From: JBBIOU01 sp037443205
GTDB lineage: Bacteria; Bacteroidota; Bacteroidia; Flavobacteriales_D; UBA2798
Length of the DNA: 64,000 nucleotides
Assembly: GCA_037443205.1 (NCBI GenBank)
Contig: JBBIOU010000001.1
Location: 1-64,000, forward strand
Direction: 5' to 3'
The position numbers were made by a program, and so were the translations under genes. Positions 44,869 to 55,196 of the stretch are shown in pieces; position 1 is the first letter of the stretch; each line of letters starts with the position of its first letter. The notes under the pieces were generated by a model. The model saw only the letters and a list, made by a program, of their open reading frames with translations. It had not been told where the DNA came from and did no database searches.

Positions 44869-46422
44869 ATGAAAAAAAAAATATGGTGTATCGTAATGAT
44901 TATGTTAATAGCAACCAATGGCTTACTGTCGCAAAGCCGTAAAAAAGCCGATAAGTATTTTGCCGATGAAAACTTTCAGGAAGCCCTGGAAGAATATTTA
45001 CTGTTGGCCGAAAAAAAACCGGATGATGTTTATTTAAATTACCGGATAGCTGTTTGCTATTTAAACACTAATATCGATAAAGAAAAAGCCATCATATTTC
45101 TGGAAAAAATAAAAGATAATCCTAAAGCCGATGCCAACACTTTATACCTGCTGGGCAGGGCATATCATTTTGCTTACCGCTTTGATGAGGCTATAAAAAA
45201 CTATCAGAGTTTTATGGCATCGGGCAAAGGCAGCAGGAAAAATCAAACAGCAGCCGGAAGACATATTGAAGAATGTGAAAATGCAAAGCAACTGGTAAAA
45301 TTTCCGATAAATGTAAAATTCGAAAATCTGGGTGAACAAGTAAATTCAAAATACCCTGATTATTTTCCTTTTATACCGGAAGACGAATCGTTTTTACTTT
45401 TTAACACCCGCAGAAACGATGGCAGTGCCATAAAAAAAGACGGGAACTTTTGCTCAAATATTTACATTTCGCGGGTTACTGAAGGAAAATTTACAAAAGC
45501 CATCCCGCTAACACAATTAAATTCATTTACGGTTGACAACGAAATTGTAGGATTATCAAAAGACGGAAAACAGGCTATCGTTTACGAAATTGAACCCCAA
45601 ACACAAAAAATAAGCGATTTAAAAATTATAGAATTTAATGCAAACATGGCCCCTGCCAATGCCTATTTTTTACCGCAGGCTATCAGCACGCCACATACCG
45701 AAATAGGTGCGTCTATTGCAGGAGACAGCAGTTGCATTTATTTTGCCAGCGATATGCCCGGAGGATATGGAGGTATTGACATCTATGTGAGCAGAAAATT
45801 ACCCAACGGAAAATGGAGTAAAGCACAAAACCTTGGCCCTGCTGTAAATACCATATATGATGAAGACTTTCCTATTATTACCTCCGATGGCAAAACGCTC
45901 TATTTCTCGTCTAAAGGACATGCCGGCATTGGAGGATATGATATTTTTAAAGCCACTTATGACGAAGAAAAAAATATGTTTACCCAAACACGCAACATCG
46001 GATATCCTATAAATACTCCCGATGATGACATGAATTTTTGCTTATCGGCCAATGGCAGATACGGATATCTTTCGTCTTTCAGAAAAGGAGGCTTGGGCGA
46101 CCTGGATATTTATCGGGTTACCTTTCAGGATATAGAACCCGAGTACACAGTTATAAACGGATATTTGCGCAGCACAGATACCACTAAAGTAATTACCGGA
46201 ATTTCGATGGTGGTAAGCAATACTGAAACCGAAGAACTTTATGGCGAATATCTTCCTAATTTAAACACCATGCGTTATGTAATTATACTTCCTCCAGGTA
46301 AATTCAGACTTGATATTGAATGTGATGGTTTTGAAACATATACCGAATTTATCGAAATAAAAGATAAAAAAGATTATATCTTCGAAATTAAAAAAGACAT
46401 TCTCTTAACACCCCAAAAATAA
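44869..46422 (+). CDS. TPR-PD40 secreted protein, PorE-like without OmpA domain
   Basis: 517 residues, signal peptide ending LLSQ. Tetratricopeptide-like helices lie at ~20-130 (KADKYFADENFQEALEEYLLLAEKKPDDVYLNYRIAVCYLN). A PD40 propeller (FNTRRNDG, YFASDMPGGYGGIDIYVSR, LYFSSKGHAGIGGYDIFKA, GYLSSFRKGGLGDLDIYRV) covers ~150-425. A CarboxypepD_reg-like beta domain ends the protein. It resembles PorE and the protein at 35674 but lacks the OmpA region, so it cannot bind peptidoglycan that way. It is followed two bases later by the rhomboid gene. Confidence 0.8.
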   Translation: MKKKIWCIVMIMLIATNGLLSQSRKKADKYFADENFQEALEEYLLLAEKKPDDVYLNYRIAVCYLNTNIDKEKAIIFLEKIKDNPKADANTLYLLGRAYHFAYRFDEAIKNYQSFMASGKGSRKNQTAAGRHIEECENAKQLVKFPINVKFENLGEQVNSKYPDYFPFIPEDESFLLFNTRRNDGSAIKKDGNFCSNIYISRVTEGKFTKAIPLTQLNSFTVDNEIVGLSKDGKQAIVYEIEPQTQKISDLKIIEFNANMAPANAYFLPQAISTPHTEIGASIAGDSSCIYFASDMPGGYGGIDIYVSRKLPNGKWSKAQNLGPAVNTIYDEDFPIITSDGKTLYFSSKGHAGIGGYDIFKATYDEEKNMFTQTRNIGYPINTPDDDMNFCLSANGRYGYLSSFRKGGLGDLDIYRVTFQDIEPEYTVINGYLRSTDTTKVITGISMVVSNTETEELYGEYLPNLNTMRYVIILPPGKFRLDIECDGFETYTEFIEIKDKKDYIFEIKKDILLTPQK

Positions 46423-46423
46423 A

Positions 46424-47056
46424 GTGCCTGTTTCTGTTACCATTATTATTATTGTTCTTACTTGTATAATTTCTATACAATGTTTTGGAAACCAGGAAAC
46501 GTTTAATAAACTAGCATACAGCCCATACGAAATTAAACACCGTAAATCAAATTACCGGTTTATAACACATGCCTTTGTTCATGCCGATTATATACATCTT
46601 TTTTTCAATATGTTTGTGTTATATAATTTTGGTGAAAATGTTGAAGTATATTTTAAATATTTTTTTGGTGAACTGAAAGGTATATTTTATTATTTGCTGT
46701 TATATCTGGGCGGCATATTATTTTCGAATATTATATCTTACAAAAGACATTCTGATAATCCTGCATATACAGCTGTTGGAGCTTCGGGAGCTGTTTCGGC
46801 TGTTGTATTTTCGTTTATTTTGATTGCTCCTTTTCAAATGCTGTATTTATTTATGTCTATCCCCATCCCTGCTTTGTTGTTTGCTTTACTATATTTGTTT
46901 TACGAACATTATATGGATAAAAAAGGGAACACCGGTATTGCCCATGATGCGCATTTTACCGGAGCCCTGTTCGGACTTTTCTTTACTATCTTGTTAGAAC
47001 CCTATTTAGTAATAGAATTATTAAATGGTATAAAATACTATTTAAATATAAAATGA
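46424..47056 (+). CDS. Rhomboid family intramembrane serine protease (GTG start)
   Basis: 210 residues starting at a GTG one base after the preceding stop. Six hydrophobic segments. Loop features HAFVHADYIHLFFNMFVLYNFG precede the catalytic motif VGASGAVSAVV (Ser), and the partner His is in DAHFTGALFG. It is of the smaller Bacteroidota type and differs clearly from the protein at 12471. The substrate is unknown. gmhB follows immediately. Confidence 0.9.
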   Translation: MPVSVTIIIIVLTCIISIQCFGNQETFNKLAYSPYEIKHRKSNYRFITHAFVHADYIHLFFNMFVLYNFGENVEVYFKYFFGELKGIFYYLLLYLGGILFSNIISYKRHSDNPAYTAVGASGAVSAVVFSFILIAPFQMLYLFMSIPIPALLFALLYLFYEHYMDKKGNTGIAHDAHFTGALFGLFFTILLEPYLVIELLNGIKYYLNIK

Positions 47057-47542
47057 ATGGGTAAAAAATTTATTTTTTTAGATAGAGATGGGGTGATTAA
47101 TCAAGAGCGTGGTACTTACACCTGGAAAAAAAACGACTTCATTTTTTTAAAAGATACCATCGAAGGGCTGAAAATATTGCAAAAAAAAGGATTCGGTTTT
47201 ATTGTAATTACCAACCAAAGCGGCATTAGCAAAGGTTTATACACCTTAAATGATTTTTATGTACTTACTGATTTTATGTTAAGTGAATATAAAAAACACG
47301 GAATAGATATTACGGATGTGTATATGTGTCCACACCATCCGGAACAATCTAAATGCCTATGCCGCAAGCCACTAACGCTTCTGTTAGAACGCGCCATAGC
47401 CCGATATGATGCAGAGAAAAAAAACTCTTATTTTATTGGCGATAAAGACAGAGATATAGAAGCAGGCCGGAATGTGGGAATAAAATCAATAAAAATAGAA
47501 TCTAACTCATCTTTTTTAACTATTTTAGGGCAAATTTTATAA
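47057..47542 (+). CDS. gmhB: HAD-IIIA phosphatase, D-glycero-D-manno-heptose-1,7-bisphosphatase
   Basis: 161 residues. HAD motif I is FLDRDGVINQ (nucleophile and acid Asp), motif II VITNQSG, motif III/IV FIGDKDRDIEAG. The zinc-binding loop CPHHPEQSKCLCRKP (Cys-x-His, then Cys-x-Cys) separates this group from other HAD enzymes. It removes the 7-phosphate in ADP-heptose synthesis, after GmhA (23933). Histidinol phosphatase (HisB-N) is the main alternative, but no his genes are near. It begins directly after the rhomboid stop. Confidence 0.85.
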   Translation: MGKKFIFLDRDGVINQERGTYTWKKNDFIFLKDTIEGLKILQKKGFGFIVITNQSGISKGLYTLNDFYVLTDFMLSEYKKHGIDITDVYMCPHHPEQSKCLCRKPLTLLLERAIARYDAEKKNSYFIGDKDRDIEAGRNVGIKSIKIESNSSFLTILGQIL

Positions 47543-47545
47543 GCA

Positions 47546-48403
47546 TTGCAAGGTAAATTTGCCATATTTAACGGCACTTTGTTTAATACACAAGAAGGAT
47601 GGTTGCAAGCGAATCGTTCATTTCATTATGGCGATGGCTTGTTTGAAACCATCAGGGTTTTTAATGGCAAAGCCGTTTTTTTAGGGTATCATCTATCGCG
47701 ACTAACCGAAGGAATGAAAATACTACAATTGCAAATACCCCAATATTTTACAACCGAATACTTTCAAAATAAAATAACCGAGTTAATCGAAAAAAATAAT
47801 ATTAAAGAAGGTGCCAGAATCCGCCTTACTGTTTTCAGAAACAACGGAGGTTATTATTCACCTACCGAAAACGAAGTATCTTATACCTTAGAATCAAACG
47901 CATTACCTAATCTTTATTTCAGCTTAAATGAAGATGGTTTGATAGTTGATTTATATACAGATATTAAAAAGCAAATTAATAAACTTTCTATTTATAAAAC
48001 CTGCAACAGCTTGCTATACATTATGGCTGCCCTGTGGGCAAAGCAAAACAAACTTACTGATGCGTTGGTTCTTAATGATAAAGGAAATATTATTGAGTCA
48101 TCTCATTCAAATATTTTTGTAGTAAGCAATGGTGTATTATATACACCCTCGTTAACTGACGGCTGCCTGGCCGGAATACAACGTATGCAAGTTATTAATT
48201 TGGCTCTGCAAAATAAAATTAAAGTTTATGAGTGCAGTATAACTCCGCAAAATTTATTGGTAGCAGATGAAGTATTTCTAAGCAATGCCATACAAGGTAT
48301 ACAATGGATACAATCGTACCGTCAAAAACATTATGTCAATACGGTTACCAAAAATATATTGGCCCTAATGAACGATTTTATTAAACAAACAATTGAAAAA
48401 TAA
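47546..48403 (+). CDS. Class IV aminotransferase (BCAT/ADC-lyase family, TTG start)
   Basis: 285 residues starting at the TTG at 47546, three bases after the preceding stop; no ATG lies near. FHYGDGLFETIRVFNGKAVFL opens the PLP fold (fold type IV). The Schiff-base Lys is near residue 151 in SIYKTCNSLLYI, and VLNDKGNIIESSHSNIFVVSN is the PLP-phosphate region. Aminodeoxychorismate lyase (PabC) and branched-chain aminotransferase cannot be separated here; its small size favours the former. Confidence 0.85.
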   Translation: MQGKFAIFNGTLFNTQEGWLQANRSFHYGDGLFETIRVFNGKAVFLGYHLSRLTEGMKILQLQIPQYFTTEYFQNKITELIEKNNIKEGARIRLTVFRNNGGYYSPTENEVSYTLESNALPNLYFSLNEDGLIVDLYTDIKKQINKLSIYKTCNSLLYIMAALWAKQNKLTDALVLNDKGNIIESSHSNIFVVSNGVLYTPSLTDGCLAGIQRMQVINLALQNKIKVYECSITPQNLLVADEVFLSNAIQGIQWIQSYRQKHYVNTVTKNILALMNDFIKQTIEK

Positions 48404-48407
48404 ACTA

Positions 48408-49901
48408 CTATTTTTCGATACAAAGAAAAGCATCCGGTAAATTATCTATAATATCAGACGGGGTTAATGCCATTAAACCTTTATGCCGTGCAGCAATATC
48501 TGCAGCTAATCCATGAATGTAAACACCTGTTACTGCAGCTTCAAACGAATGATATTGTTGCGCCATAAGCGCGCATATTATGCCTGTTAAAACATCTCCA
48601 CTACCCCCTGTTGCCATCCCCGCATTACCACTTGAGTTAAAATACATTTTACCCGATGGAACGGATATTCTGGTATGAGCGCCTTTAAAAACAACAATAC
48701 AATTATACTTAACCGAAAAATCAATTTGCATTTGCATACAATCGTAATCGTTGCTCCATTTTCCTGCCAGCCTCTCAAATTCTTTAGGATGCGGGGTAAG
48801 TATACTGTTTGCAGGTAAAAAAGAAAGCCAGGTTTTGTTCATTGATAAAATATTCAGAGCATCTGCATCTATCACCAACGGACAAGTTGCATTTTGAATC
48901 AATACTTTGAGTGTATTTTCTGTTTCTTTTTCAGTACCAATGCCCGGTCCTATTGCAATTGCCTGATATTTTTCATAATTTGTTTTACCCGAAACCATCC
49001 GCTGTTCATCAGCTGTAATTATCATAGCCTCGGGAACAGCAGTTTGCAAAATATCGTAATTACATTCGGGCACAAACAATGTAAGTAAACCCGTTCCGCT
49101 GCGCAAGCAAGCTTTGGCACACAAAACCGATGCCCCGGCTTTACCATAACTTCCCGCAATAATCAGCGAATGTCCATAAGTACCTTTGTGCGAAAATTTT
49201 TTTCTCTTTTTGTAAAGTAATTGTACTTCAGGTAATGTAACCAATTCATGTTTAGCAGGTAATAAAGATTCATAATCCGATAACAAACCTATATCTAACA
49301 GATGGATATTACCAAAGTAATTACCGTATTCAGGAAGCAACATATTTAGTTTAAAACAATGAAATGTAAGGGTATGTGTTGCGTTAACAAATATGCTTTG
49401 GCGAGGCATTTCACTTTCGCTGAAAATACCGCTGGGCATATCAATGGCAATTACGGTATTTTTAAGTGTATTGATAAGATTAATTATTTTCTCATAAACT
49501 CCTTCAATTGGCTTGGATAAGCCTATACCCAACAAAGCATCAATAATTACATCCTGCTTTTGAATAAACTCAAAATCACAATCAACAAAATTTAAAACTT
49601 TTATTTGTTTAGGTAGGCGATTAAAATTAAGCTCATTATCAACTGATTTTTTAACTTTATCATCGTACAACACAACAACGTCTTTGCCTGCTCCAAAAAG
49701 CAGGCGGGCTATAGCCAAGCCATCACCTCCGTTATTACCATTGCCGCAAAATATAACATACCTGCCTGTATCCATATTTTTTATAAGCCAGTAAACACAT
49801 TTAAGAGCAGCTTTTTCCATTAAATCTATCGAGGCGATAGGCAAATTTTCAATGGTGTATGCATCCAGTTTTTTAATTTGTTGGGCAGATAAAATCTTCA
49901 T
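48408..49901 (-). CDS. nnr: Bifunctional NAD(P)H-hydrate epimerase/ADP-dependent NAD(P)H-hydrate dehydratase
   Basis: 497 residues. The N-terminal YjeF_N epimerase domain (~1-215) has FCGNGNNGGDGLAIARLL and DALLGIGLSKPI with the conserved Asp. The C-terminal YjeF_C dehydratase domain (~225-490) has KGTYGHSLIIAGSYGKAGA, AIGPGIGTE, LTPHPKEFERL and the ADP site GNAGMATGGSGDVLTGI. It repairs damaged NADHX/NADPHX. It overlaps coaE upstream by 4 bp (ATGA), a coupled pair seen in other Bacteroidota. Confidence 0.94.
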   Translation of the reverse strand: MKILSAQQIKKLDAYTIENLPIASIDLMEKAALKCVYWLIKNMDTGRYVIFCGNGNNGGDGLAIARLLFGAGKDVVVLYDDKVKKSVDNELNFNRLPKQIKVLNFVDCDFEFIQKQDVIIDALLGIGLSKPIEGVYEKIINLINTLKNTVIAIDMPSGIFSESEMPRQSIFVNATHTLTFHCFKLNMLLPEYGNYFGNIHLLDIGLLSDYESLLPAKHELVTLPEVQLLYKKRKKFSHKGTYGHSLIIAGSYGKAGASVLCAKACLRSGTGLLTLFVPECNYDILQTAVPEAMIITADEQRMVSGKTNYEKYQAIAIGPGIGTEKETENTLKVLIQNATCPLVIDADALNILSMNKTWLSFLPANSILTPHPKEFERLAGKWSNDYDCMQMQIDFSVKYNCIVVFKGAHTRISVPSGKMYFNSSGNAGMATGGSGDVLTGIICALMAQQYHSFEAAVTGVYIHGLAADIAARHKGLMALTPSDIIDNLPDAFLCIEK

Positions 49902-50479
49902 AAAAAAATACCGTGCAACTTATTTAGTATGTTTTCAATCTGTGGCAAAAGCGCTTGTTTATCATCATTATTGATAACATGGTGAGCAAAATTAACTTTT
50001 TCTTCATCAGGCATTTGTTTACTTATTCTTTGCATCACTTTTTCGCGGGTAGTATTATCGCGGTTCATTACTCTTTGAATACGTAATTCAACAGGCGAAG
50101 TAACCATTATTATTTGATGGGTTTGTTTGTATGCTCCCGATTCAATTAATAAAGCAGATTCCTTAAATATTATACCCTGTTTATTTTCTTTCCAAATTTC
50201 AAATTTTTCGGCTACCAAGGGATGTACGAGTTGATTGTATTGTTGTAAAAGCTTCTGATTATTAAACAATTTATCTGCTATGTAAGCCCTGTTTAACACC
50301 CCATTGGTAAATGCTGAATTTCCAAGGTAAGTGTTAAGCCATTCAATAACCCTGACAGAATTGCCTGCAATATGTTTGGCTTCATAGTCTGAATTAAAAA
50401 CCGGATAACCTAAACATCTGAAAATGTTAGAAATAGTTGTTTTGCCTGAACCCATTCCACCGGTTATACCTACAATCAT
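49898..50479 (-). CDS. coaE: Dephospho-CoA kinase
   Basis: 193 residues. The P-loop is VGITGGMGSGKTT (start of protein). NSDYEAKHIA and NGVLNRAYIADKLFNN mark the dephospho-CoA site, and RIQRVMNRDNTTREKVMQRISKQMPDEEK is the lid. It phosphorylates dephospho-CoA in the last step of CoA synthesis. The 3' end overlaps the following gene by four bases. Divergent from the adhesin gene across 164 bp. Confidence 0.95.
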   Translation of the reverse strand: MIVGITGGMGSGKTTISNIFRCLGYPVFNSDYEAKHIAGNSVRVIEWLNTYLGNSAFTNGVLNRAYIADKLFNNQKLLQQYNQLVHPLVAEKFEIWKENKQGIIFKESALLIESGAYKQTHQIIMVTSPVELRIQRVMNRDNTTREKVMQRISKQMPDEEKVNFAHHVINNDDKQALLPQIENILNKLHGIFL

Positions 50480-50575
50480 CTCTTTAATTATGGTTAAATT
50501 TTAATTTAAAACCTCAAATAATGTTATTAATTTTACATAAAAAACCTTTATATGATTTTTAAAACAATATTAAGG

Positions 50576-50602
50576 TAAATTTGTAATTGGTGGGGCAACC
50601 CC
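50576..50602 (+). promoter_or_regulatory. -7-like box and short hairpin upstream of the adhesin gene
   Basis: TAAATTTG (50576-50583) fits a Bacteroidota -7 box, though no TTG lies at the usual distance. GGGG-CAA-CCCC (50592-50602) in the presumed leader could form a small stem, 42 bp before the ATG. The evidence is weak. Confidence 0.3.
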
Positions 50603-50643
50603 TCATTAAAAATTACGTCATACAAAGTAAATAATTTGAGAAA

Positions 50644-53600
50644 ATGAAGAAAATATTAACACTTTTTGCACTAATTCTACTCGTTACTCTAAAGACTTAT
50701 TCATCGCACGTACCCGGTGGTAATATAACTTACGAATGTGTGGGGCCTAATCAATATTTGGTTACACTCACACTTTTTGAAGACTGTGGTACCGCATTCG
50801 AATCTAATATGGCACAAACCATACAAGCTCAAAACACCTGCGGATTAACCAATCCTATAATATCTTTACCTAATGTAATATATCAACAAGAAGTATCGCA
50901 ACTTTGTCCGGCCCAGATAGGGCAAAGTGAATGTAACGGGGGCACACTGCCCGGAGTATGGATGCACCAATGGCAAGCCATTGTTACACTACCCGGCCCC
51001 TGCAATACCTGGACTTTTTCCTATTCATCTTGTTGCAGAAACAACTCGGTTAATGTCAGCGGTCAGCCAAGTTATTATTGGGAAACTACACTAAATAGTG
51101 CAACTGCACCTTGTAACAGTTCAGCACAAATCACTTCTCAACCCATTCCTTATGTTTGTGTTAATCAACCGGTAAATTTTAATATGGCTGCCATGGACCC
51201 TGATGGCAACACCCTGCAATATTCGCTGGTACCTGCTTTAACTACAGGCCCCGGCTTACCTGTTACTTATAACGCAGGCTATTCAGGTACAGCTCCAATA
51301 CCCGGAGTAACCATTAACCCAAGTACAGGACAAATTACATTTACCCCAACCATGCTGGGCAACTATGTTTTTGCAGTGCTTATAACTGAATATGACGCTA
51401 ATGGAAATGTAGTGGGTACAGTGATGCAGGACTTTCAGTTTGAGGTAATTAATTGTGTAAATCAAGTACCTAATAATCCGGTGGGCGGTGCAGTTATTAC
51501 TTCAGGCAACGTTTCTATTACAGGTGGTAATACCATACAAGCTTGTATGGGTGATAGTTTTTGTTTTTCAGTTACCTTTACCGATAACGATCCGGCAAAT
51601 ACTTTACAAGTTACACATAATGTAAATCAAATTTTTCCGAATGCAACCGTAACACTTAGCGGCACAAATCCCATTACAGCCAATGTTTGCATCACCATCA
51701 CTGCAGGCTCTCCTTCGGCCAGTGTATTATCCTTTGATGTTGAAGACAATGCCTGCCCAATACCGGGCATCAACAGCTTTCCTGTATTAATTAATGTAAT
51801 TAACAGCACTTATGCCGGTCCTGACGTGATAATGTGTTTAGGCCAAGGTGTTCAATTAAATGCCACCGGTGGCTCTAATTTTCAATGGTCTGTGATATCA
51901 GGTCCTGCCATGCAGGTAGGAACAAATTTTTCTTGTAACCCATGTCAAAATCCTATAGCCAACCCTGCTTCTACCACAGTTTATCAGGTAGTAAGTAATC
52001 TGGGCGGTGGTTGCAGCAACATAGATACCATTGTAGTTACTGTAGTACCCGATTTTACTTACAACTTAACCCAATCAACAGCCAGCACTTGTTTATTAAA
52101 TCCTATACAATTTAACATTACTACCAACCCTGCAGGTGCATACACATATAACTGGACTCCCGCTACCGGATTAAGTTGTACCAATTGTCCCAATCCATCA
52201 GGTAATTACACTAGCCCGGGTACTTATAATTACAACGTAACCATCACCAGTCCGCAAGGTTGCGTACACACTACACAAACCAGTGTGGTTATTGCTCCGG
52301 CATACAATCCGCAACCCACAGCCACCGCAACTCCCAATACAATTATCTGTGGTAACTCATCGCAATTAGATGTTACCTTAGCCGGAGGTGTTCCTGCCAA
52401 CTGCGGTCCATCATTAACCGGTGGTTGCAATGGCCCTACTACTTTAATTACTCAAGGCAATCAAACAGGCTCCAACACACAATATACCTACCCGGCTCCT
52501 TACGGTAATTGGTATGCCAACGAAAAACACCAGTTTTTATTTACCGCTGCCGAATTGCAAGCATCAGGGTTCATTGGGGGTAAAATTTCGCAAATTGGTT
52601 GGCAAATCACTCAACTGGGAGGACTACTGAATTACCCCGGATATACCATAAAAATGGGCTGTACCAACGCAACACAACTAACCACTAATTTTATTACCGG
52701 TTTAACTACCGTATATGGCCCGCAAAATACAGCCGTTGCTATGGGATGGAATATGCACACCCTTACTACTCCATACGAATGGGATGGTGTATCTAATTTA
52801 GTTGTAGAGATCTGCTATAACTGGGTTAACCAATACCAATATACTACCAACTGTGTAAGCCCCTGGACAACAACTACTTTTACTTCAGCGGCCTGGTTTA
52901 ATTCTGATGGTACTCCGGCCTGTCCTTCAGCTTCGGGTTGGGGAACATCAACCAACCGCCCGGTTACCCGATTTACTACCTGCCCTTCTACTCCCAACCC
53001 GGCTAATTATACCTATACCTGGACACCGGGAGCTACATTAAACAACCCTAATATACAATCACCTGTAGCCACACCTACTTCTACTACAACTTACACTGTA
53101 ACTGTAACTGATATTAATGCAGGATGCAGCGGTACTGCCCAGGTAACCGTGGTAACTGATTGCCCTACCTGCGAACCTGCTTTACCGGTAATTACAAATA
53201 TAACCTGTAATGGCGGTAACGATGGTTCTATTACCGCAACAACACAAGGTGTAGCACCACCTTATACGATGAATTGGTATCAAATGCCGGCTAATACATT
53301 GATGCAAACAAACAACAATCTGAATCAAGGTGATGCTGTCACTCTTAATAATCTTACTGCGGGATGCTACAGAATCGAATTAATAGATGCTACCAACTGC
53401 ATCAGAGACACTACGGTTTGTTTGACAGATCCAACTCCCGTAACCGTTACAGCCTCGAACGACACGACTATCTGTATTAACGGAACAGTAACTATTTCTG
53501 CTATTGCTCAAGGAGGAAGTGGAACAGGATATATTTATACCTGGGATAATGCCTTGCCTCAGGGACAAACACAAAATGTAACTCCCAATGCCAACACCTG

Positions 53601-54969
53601 TTACAATGTTACCGCAACTGACGGAAATGGCTGTACATCAACTAACAGCGATCAGGTATGTGTAAATCTCAATCCCCCGCTCAATGTTACTACTTCTGGC
53701 GACCAAACCGTTTGCGTTGGTACTGCTGCAAGCATCTCAGCTACTCCGCAAGGCGGTTCAGGCAGTGGATATACTTATATATGGACACTTAACGGCAACC
53801 CTGTTGGTAACGGGCAACAAATATCCGTTACAGCTCCCGCAGATGGCTCACAATATTGCGTAACATTAACCGACAACTGCACAACACCATCGGCACAAGC
53901 ATGCTTAACCATTTATTTTAATCAAACCCCACATACATTAACAACTTCGGGTAATGCAACTGTATGTCCCGGTTCAAGCATTTCCATTTCGGCTAATGCT
54001 CAAGGTGGCGGAGGTACAGGATTTACTTACGCATGGACTGAAAATGGCAATCCATCAGGAACGGGAAGTAATATAACTGTAACTCCTCCTGCAGACGGAA
54101 CAACTTATTGTGTTACTTCAACCGATAACTGTACACAACTAACCCAACAAGAATGTTTAACCATTAACTACAGCCCTGTTCCTCAGGTTAGCTTTACGGT
54201 AAACAACAACGCAGCTTGCTATCCCTTAAATGCTAACTTTACCAATACTACCGATCCAAATTTAGTATCAAGCGCAGTTTGGCAGTTTGGTAACGGAGCA
54301 AATGCAAACACTAATCCTAATGCTACATATTCTTACACGGTACCGGGTTGCTACGATGTAACTTTAACCATCACTACTCCGGCAGGTTGTATTACCTCGG
54401 CTACTATTCCTAACATGGTTTGCGCCTATCCATACCCCGAAGCTGACTTTACATTTGGACCGCAGCCAACAGATTTTTTCAATTCCACAATAAGTTTTAC
54501 CAACACCTCTTCGGCTGATGTAGTAAGCAACTTGTGGAATTTTGCAGGCTTATCAACCTCAACACAAACGCACCCTACCTATACCTTTCCGCAAGATGAA
54601 CCCAACACTTATCCGGTACAACTAATTGTTACAAATCAATACGGCTGTAGCGATACGGTTGTACATGATGTGATAATAAACGGTATATATGTAATATATG
54701 CGCCCAACGCATTTACTCCTAATGGCGATGGACTGAATGATGTGTTTAATATTTATGGTGAAGGATTTGAAGAAAGTTCTTTAAAGCTCTATATCTTTAA
54801 TCGCTGGGGAGAATTAATATTTGAGTCTAACTCTACTAACACCGGATGGGATGGAACGCACAAAGGATTAGCTTCACAGCCGGATGTATATGTTTGGAAA
54901 ATTAGCGCCAAAGGCAAATACGATGGTAAAAAATATGAACATAAAGGACATGTTACTTTAATAAGGTAA
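50644..54969 (+). CDS. Large SprB/PKD surface adhesin with CHU_C (T9SS type B) C terminus
   Basis: 1441 residues with a signal peptide ending TYSS. The N-terminal ~270 residues are a beta domain with CVNQPVNFNMAAMDPDGN. Cadherin/Ig-like parts follow, with a Cys-rich separator (LSCTNCPNPSGNYTS). A SprB-like repeat lies at ~849-930 (ITCNGGNDGSITAT). Three Ig-like repeats of ~85 residues share ASISATPQGGSGSGYTY-type strands. Two PKD domains lie at ~1180 and ~1265. The end (NAFTPNGDGLNDVFNI, NRWGELIFES, DVYVWKI) is the gliding-motility CHU_C/type B sorting domain. Thr/Asn-rich throughout. It is probably a gliding or attachment adhesin. Confidence 0.9.
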   Translation: MKKILTLFALILLVTLKTYSSHVPGGNITYECVGPNQYLVTLTLFEDCGTAFESNMAQTIQAQNTCGLTNPIISLPNVIYQQEVSQLCPAQIGQSECNGGTLPGVWMHQWQAIVTLPGPCNTWTFSYSSCCRNNSVNVSGQPSYYWETTLNSATAPCNSSAQITSQPIPYVCVNQPVNFNMAAMDPDGNTLQYSLVPALTTGPGLPVTYNAGYSGTAPIPGVTINPSTGQITFTPTMLGNYVFAVLITEYDANGNVVGTVMQDFQFEVINCVNQVPNNPVGGAVITSGNVSITGGNTIQACMGDSFCFSVTFTDNDPANTLQVTHNVNQIFPNATVTLSGTNPITANVCITITAGSPSASVLSFDVEDNACPIPGINSFPVLINVINSTYAGPDVIMCLGQGVQLNATGGSNFQWSVISGPAMQVGTNFSCNPCQNPIANPASTTVYQVVSNLGGGCSNIDTIVVTVVPDFTYNLTQSTASTCLLNPIQFNITTNPAGAYTYNWTPATGLSCTNCPNPSGNYTSPGTYNYNVTITSPQGCVHTTQTSVVIAPAYNPQPTATATPNTIICGNSSQLDVTLAGGVPANCGPSLTGGCNGPTTLITQGNQTGSNTQYTYPAPYGNWYANEKHQFLFTAAELQASGFIGGKISQIGWQITQLGGLLNYPGYTIKMGCTNATQLTTNFITGLTTVYGPQNTAVAMGWNMHTLTTPYEWDGVSNLVVEICYNWVNQYQYTTNCVSPWTTTTFTSAAWFNSDGTPACPSASGWGTSTNRPVTRFTTCPSTPNPANYTYTWTPGATLNNPNIQSPVATPTSTTTYTVTVTDINAGCSGTAQVTVVTDCPTCEPALPVITNITCNGGNDGSITATTQGVAPPYTMNWYQMPANTLMQTNNNLNQGDAVTLNNLTAGCYRIELIDATNCIRDTTVCLTDPTPVTVTASNDTTICINGTVTISAIAQGGSGTGYIYTWDNALPQGQTQNVTPNANTCYNVTATDGNGCTSTNSDQVCVNLNPPLNVTTSGDQTVCVGTAASISATPQGGSGSGYTYIWTLNGNPVGNGQQISVTAPADGSQYCVTLTDNCTTPSAQACLTIYFNQTPHTLTTSGNATVCPGSSISISANAQGGGGTGFTYAWTENGNPSGTGSNITVTPPADGTTYCVTSTDNCTQLTQQECLTINYSPVPQVSFTVNNNAACYPLNANFTNTTDPNLVSSAVWQFGNGANANTNPNATYSYTVPGCYDVTLTITTPAGCITSATIPNMVCAYPYPEADFTFGPQPTDFFNSTISFTNTSSADVVSNLWNFAGLSTSTQTHPTYTFPQDEPNTYPVQLIVTNQYGCSDTVVHDVIINGIYVIYAPNAFTPNGDGLNDVFNIYGEGFEESSLKLYIFNRWGELIFESNSTNTGWDGTHKGLASQPDVYVWKISAKGKYDGKKYEHKGHVTLIR

Positions 54970-54975
54970 GCTTTT

Positions 54976-55150
54976 AATCTCAAAATTATCATCAGCCAGC
55001 GAACTTTTGTAGTCTGAGGCAAGTGTGAATGAATGTGGGCGGTATTTGGGTTTAATACACACCCTTCTTCTACCTCAAATGGGGAGAGCATTACAAAATC
55101 TTAGACTCCCTGCTTGCCGGGAAAAAAGTGTAATGACTTTTTTGGGTTTA
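54976..55150 (-). repeat. 175-bp repeat (family B extended), copy 3
   Basis: Nearly identical to 61309-61482. The first ~75 bp are family B, read on the minus strand. The rest is unique to this pair, with CTACCTCAAATGGGGAGAGC and ACTCCCTGCTTGCCGGGAA, and it ends TTTTTTGGGTTTA. It fills the space between the adhesin and the next surface-protein gene. Confidence 0.85.
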
Positions 55151-55196
55151 TATATAAAGAGTTTTTTGTCATAATTTAAAAACAAATTATAACAAG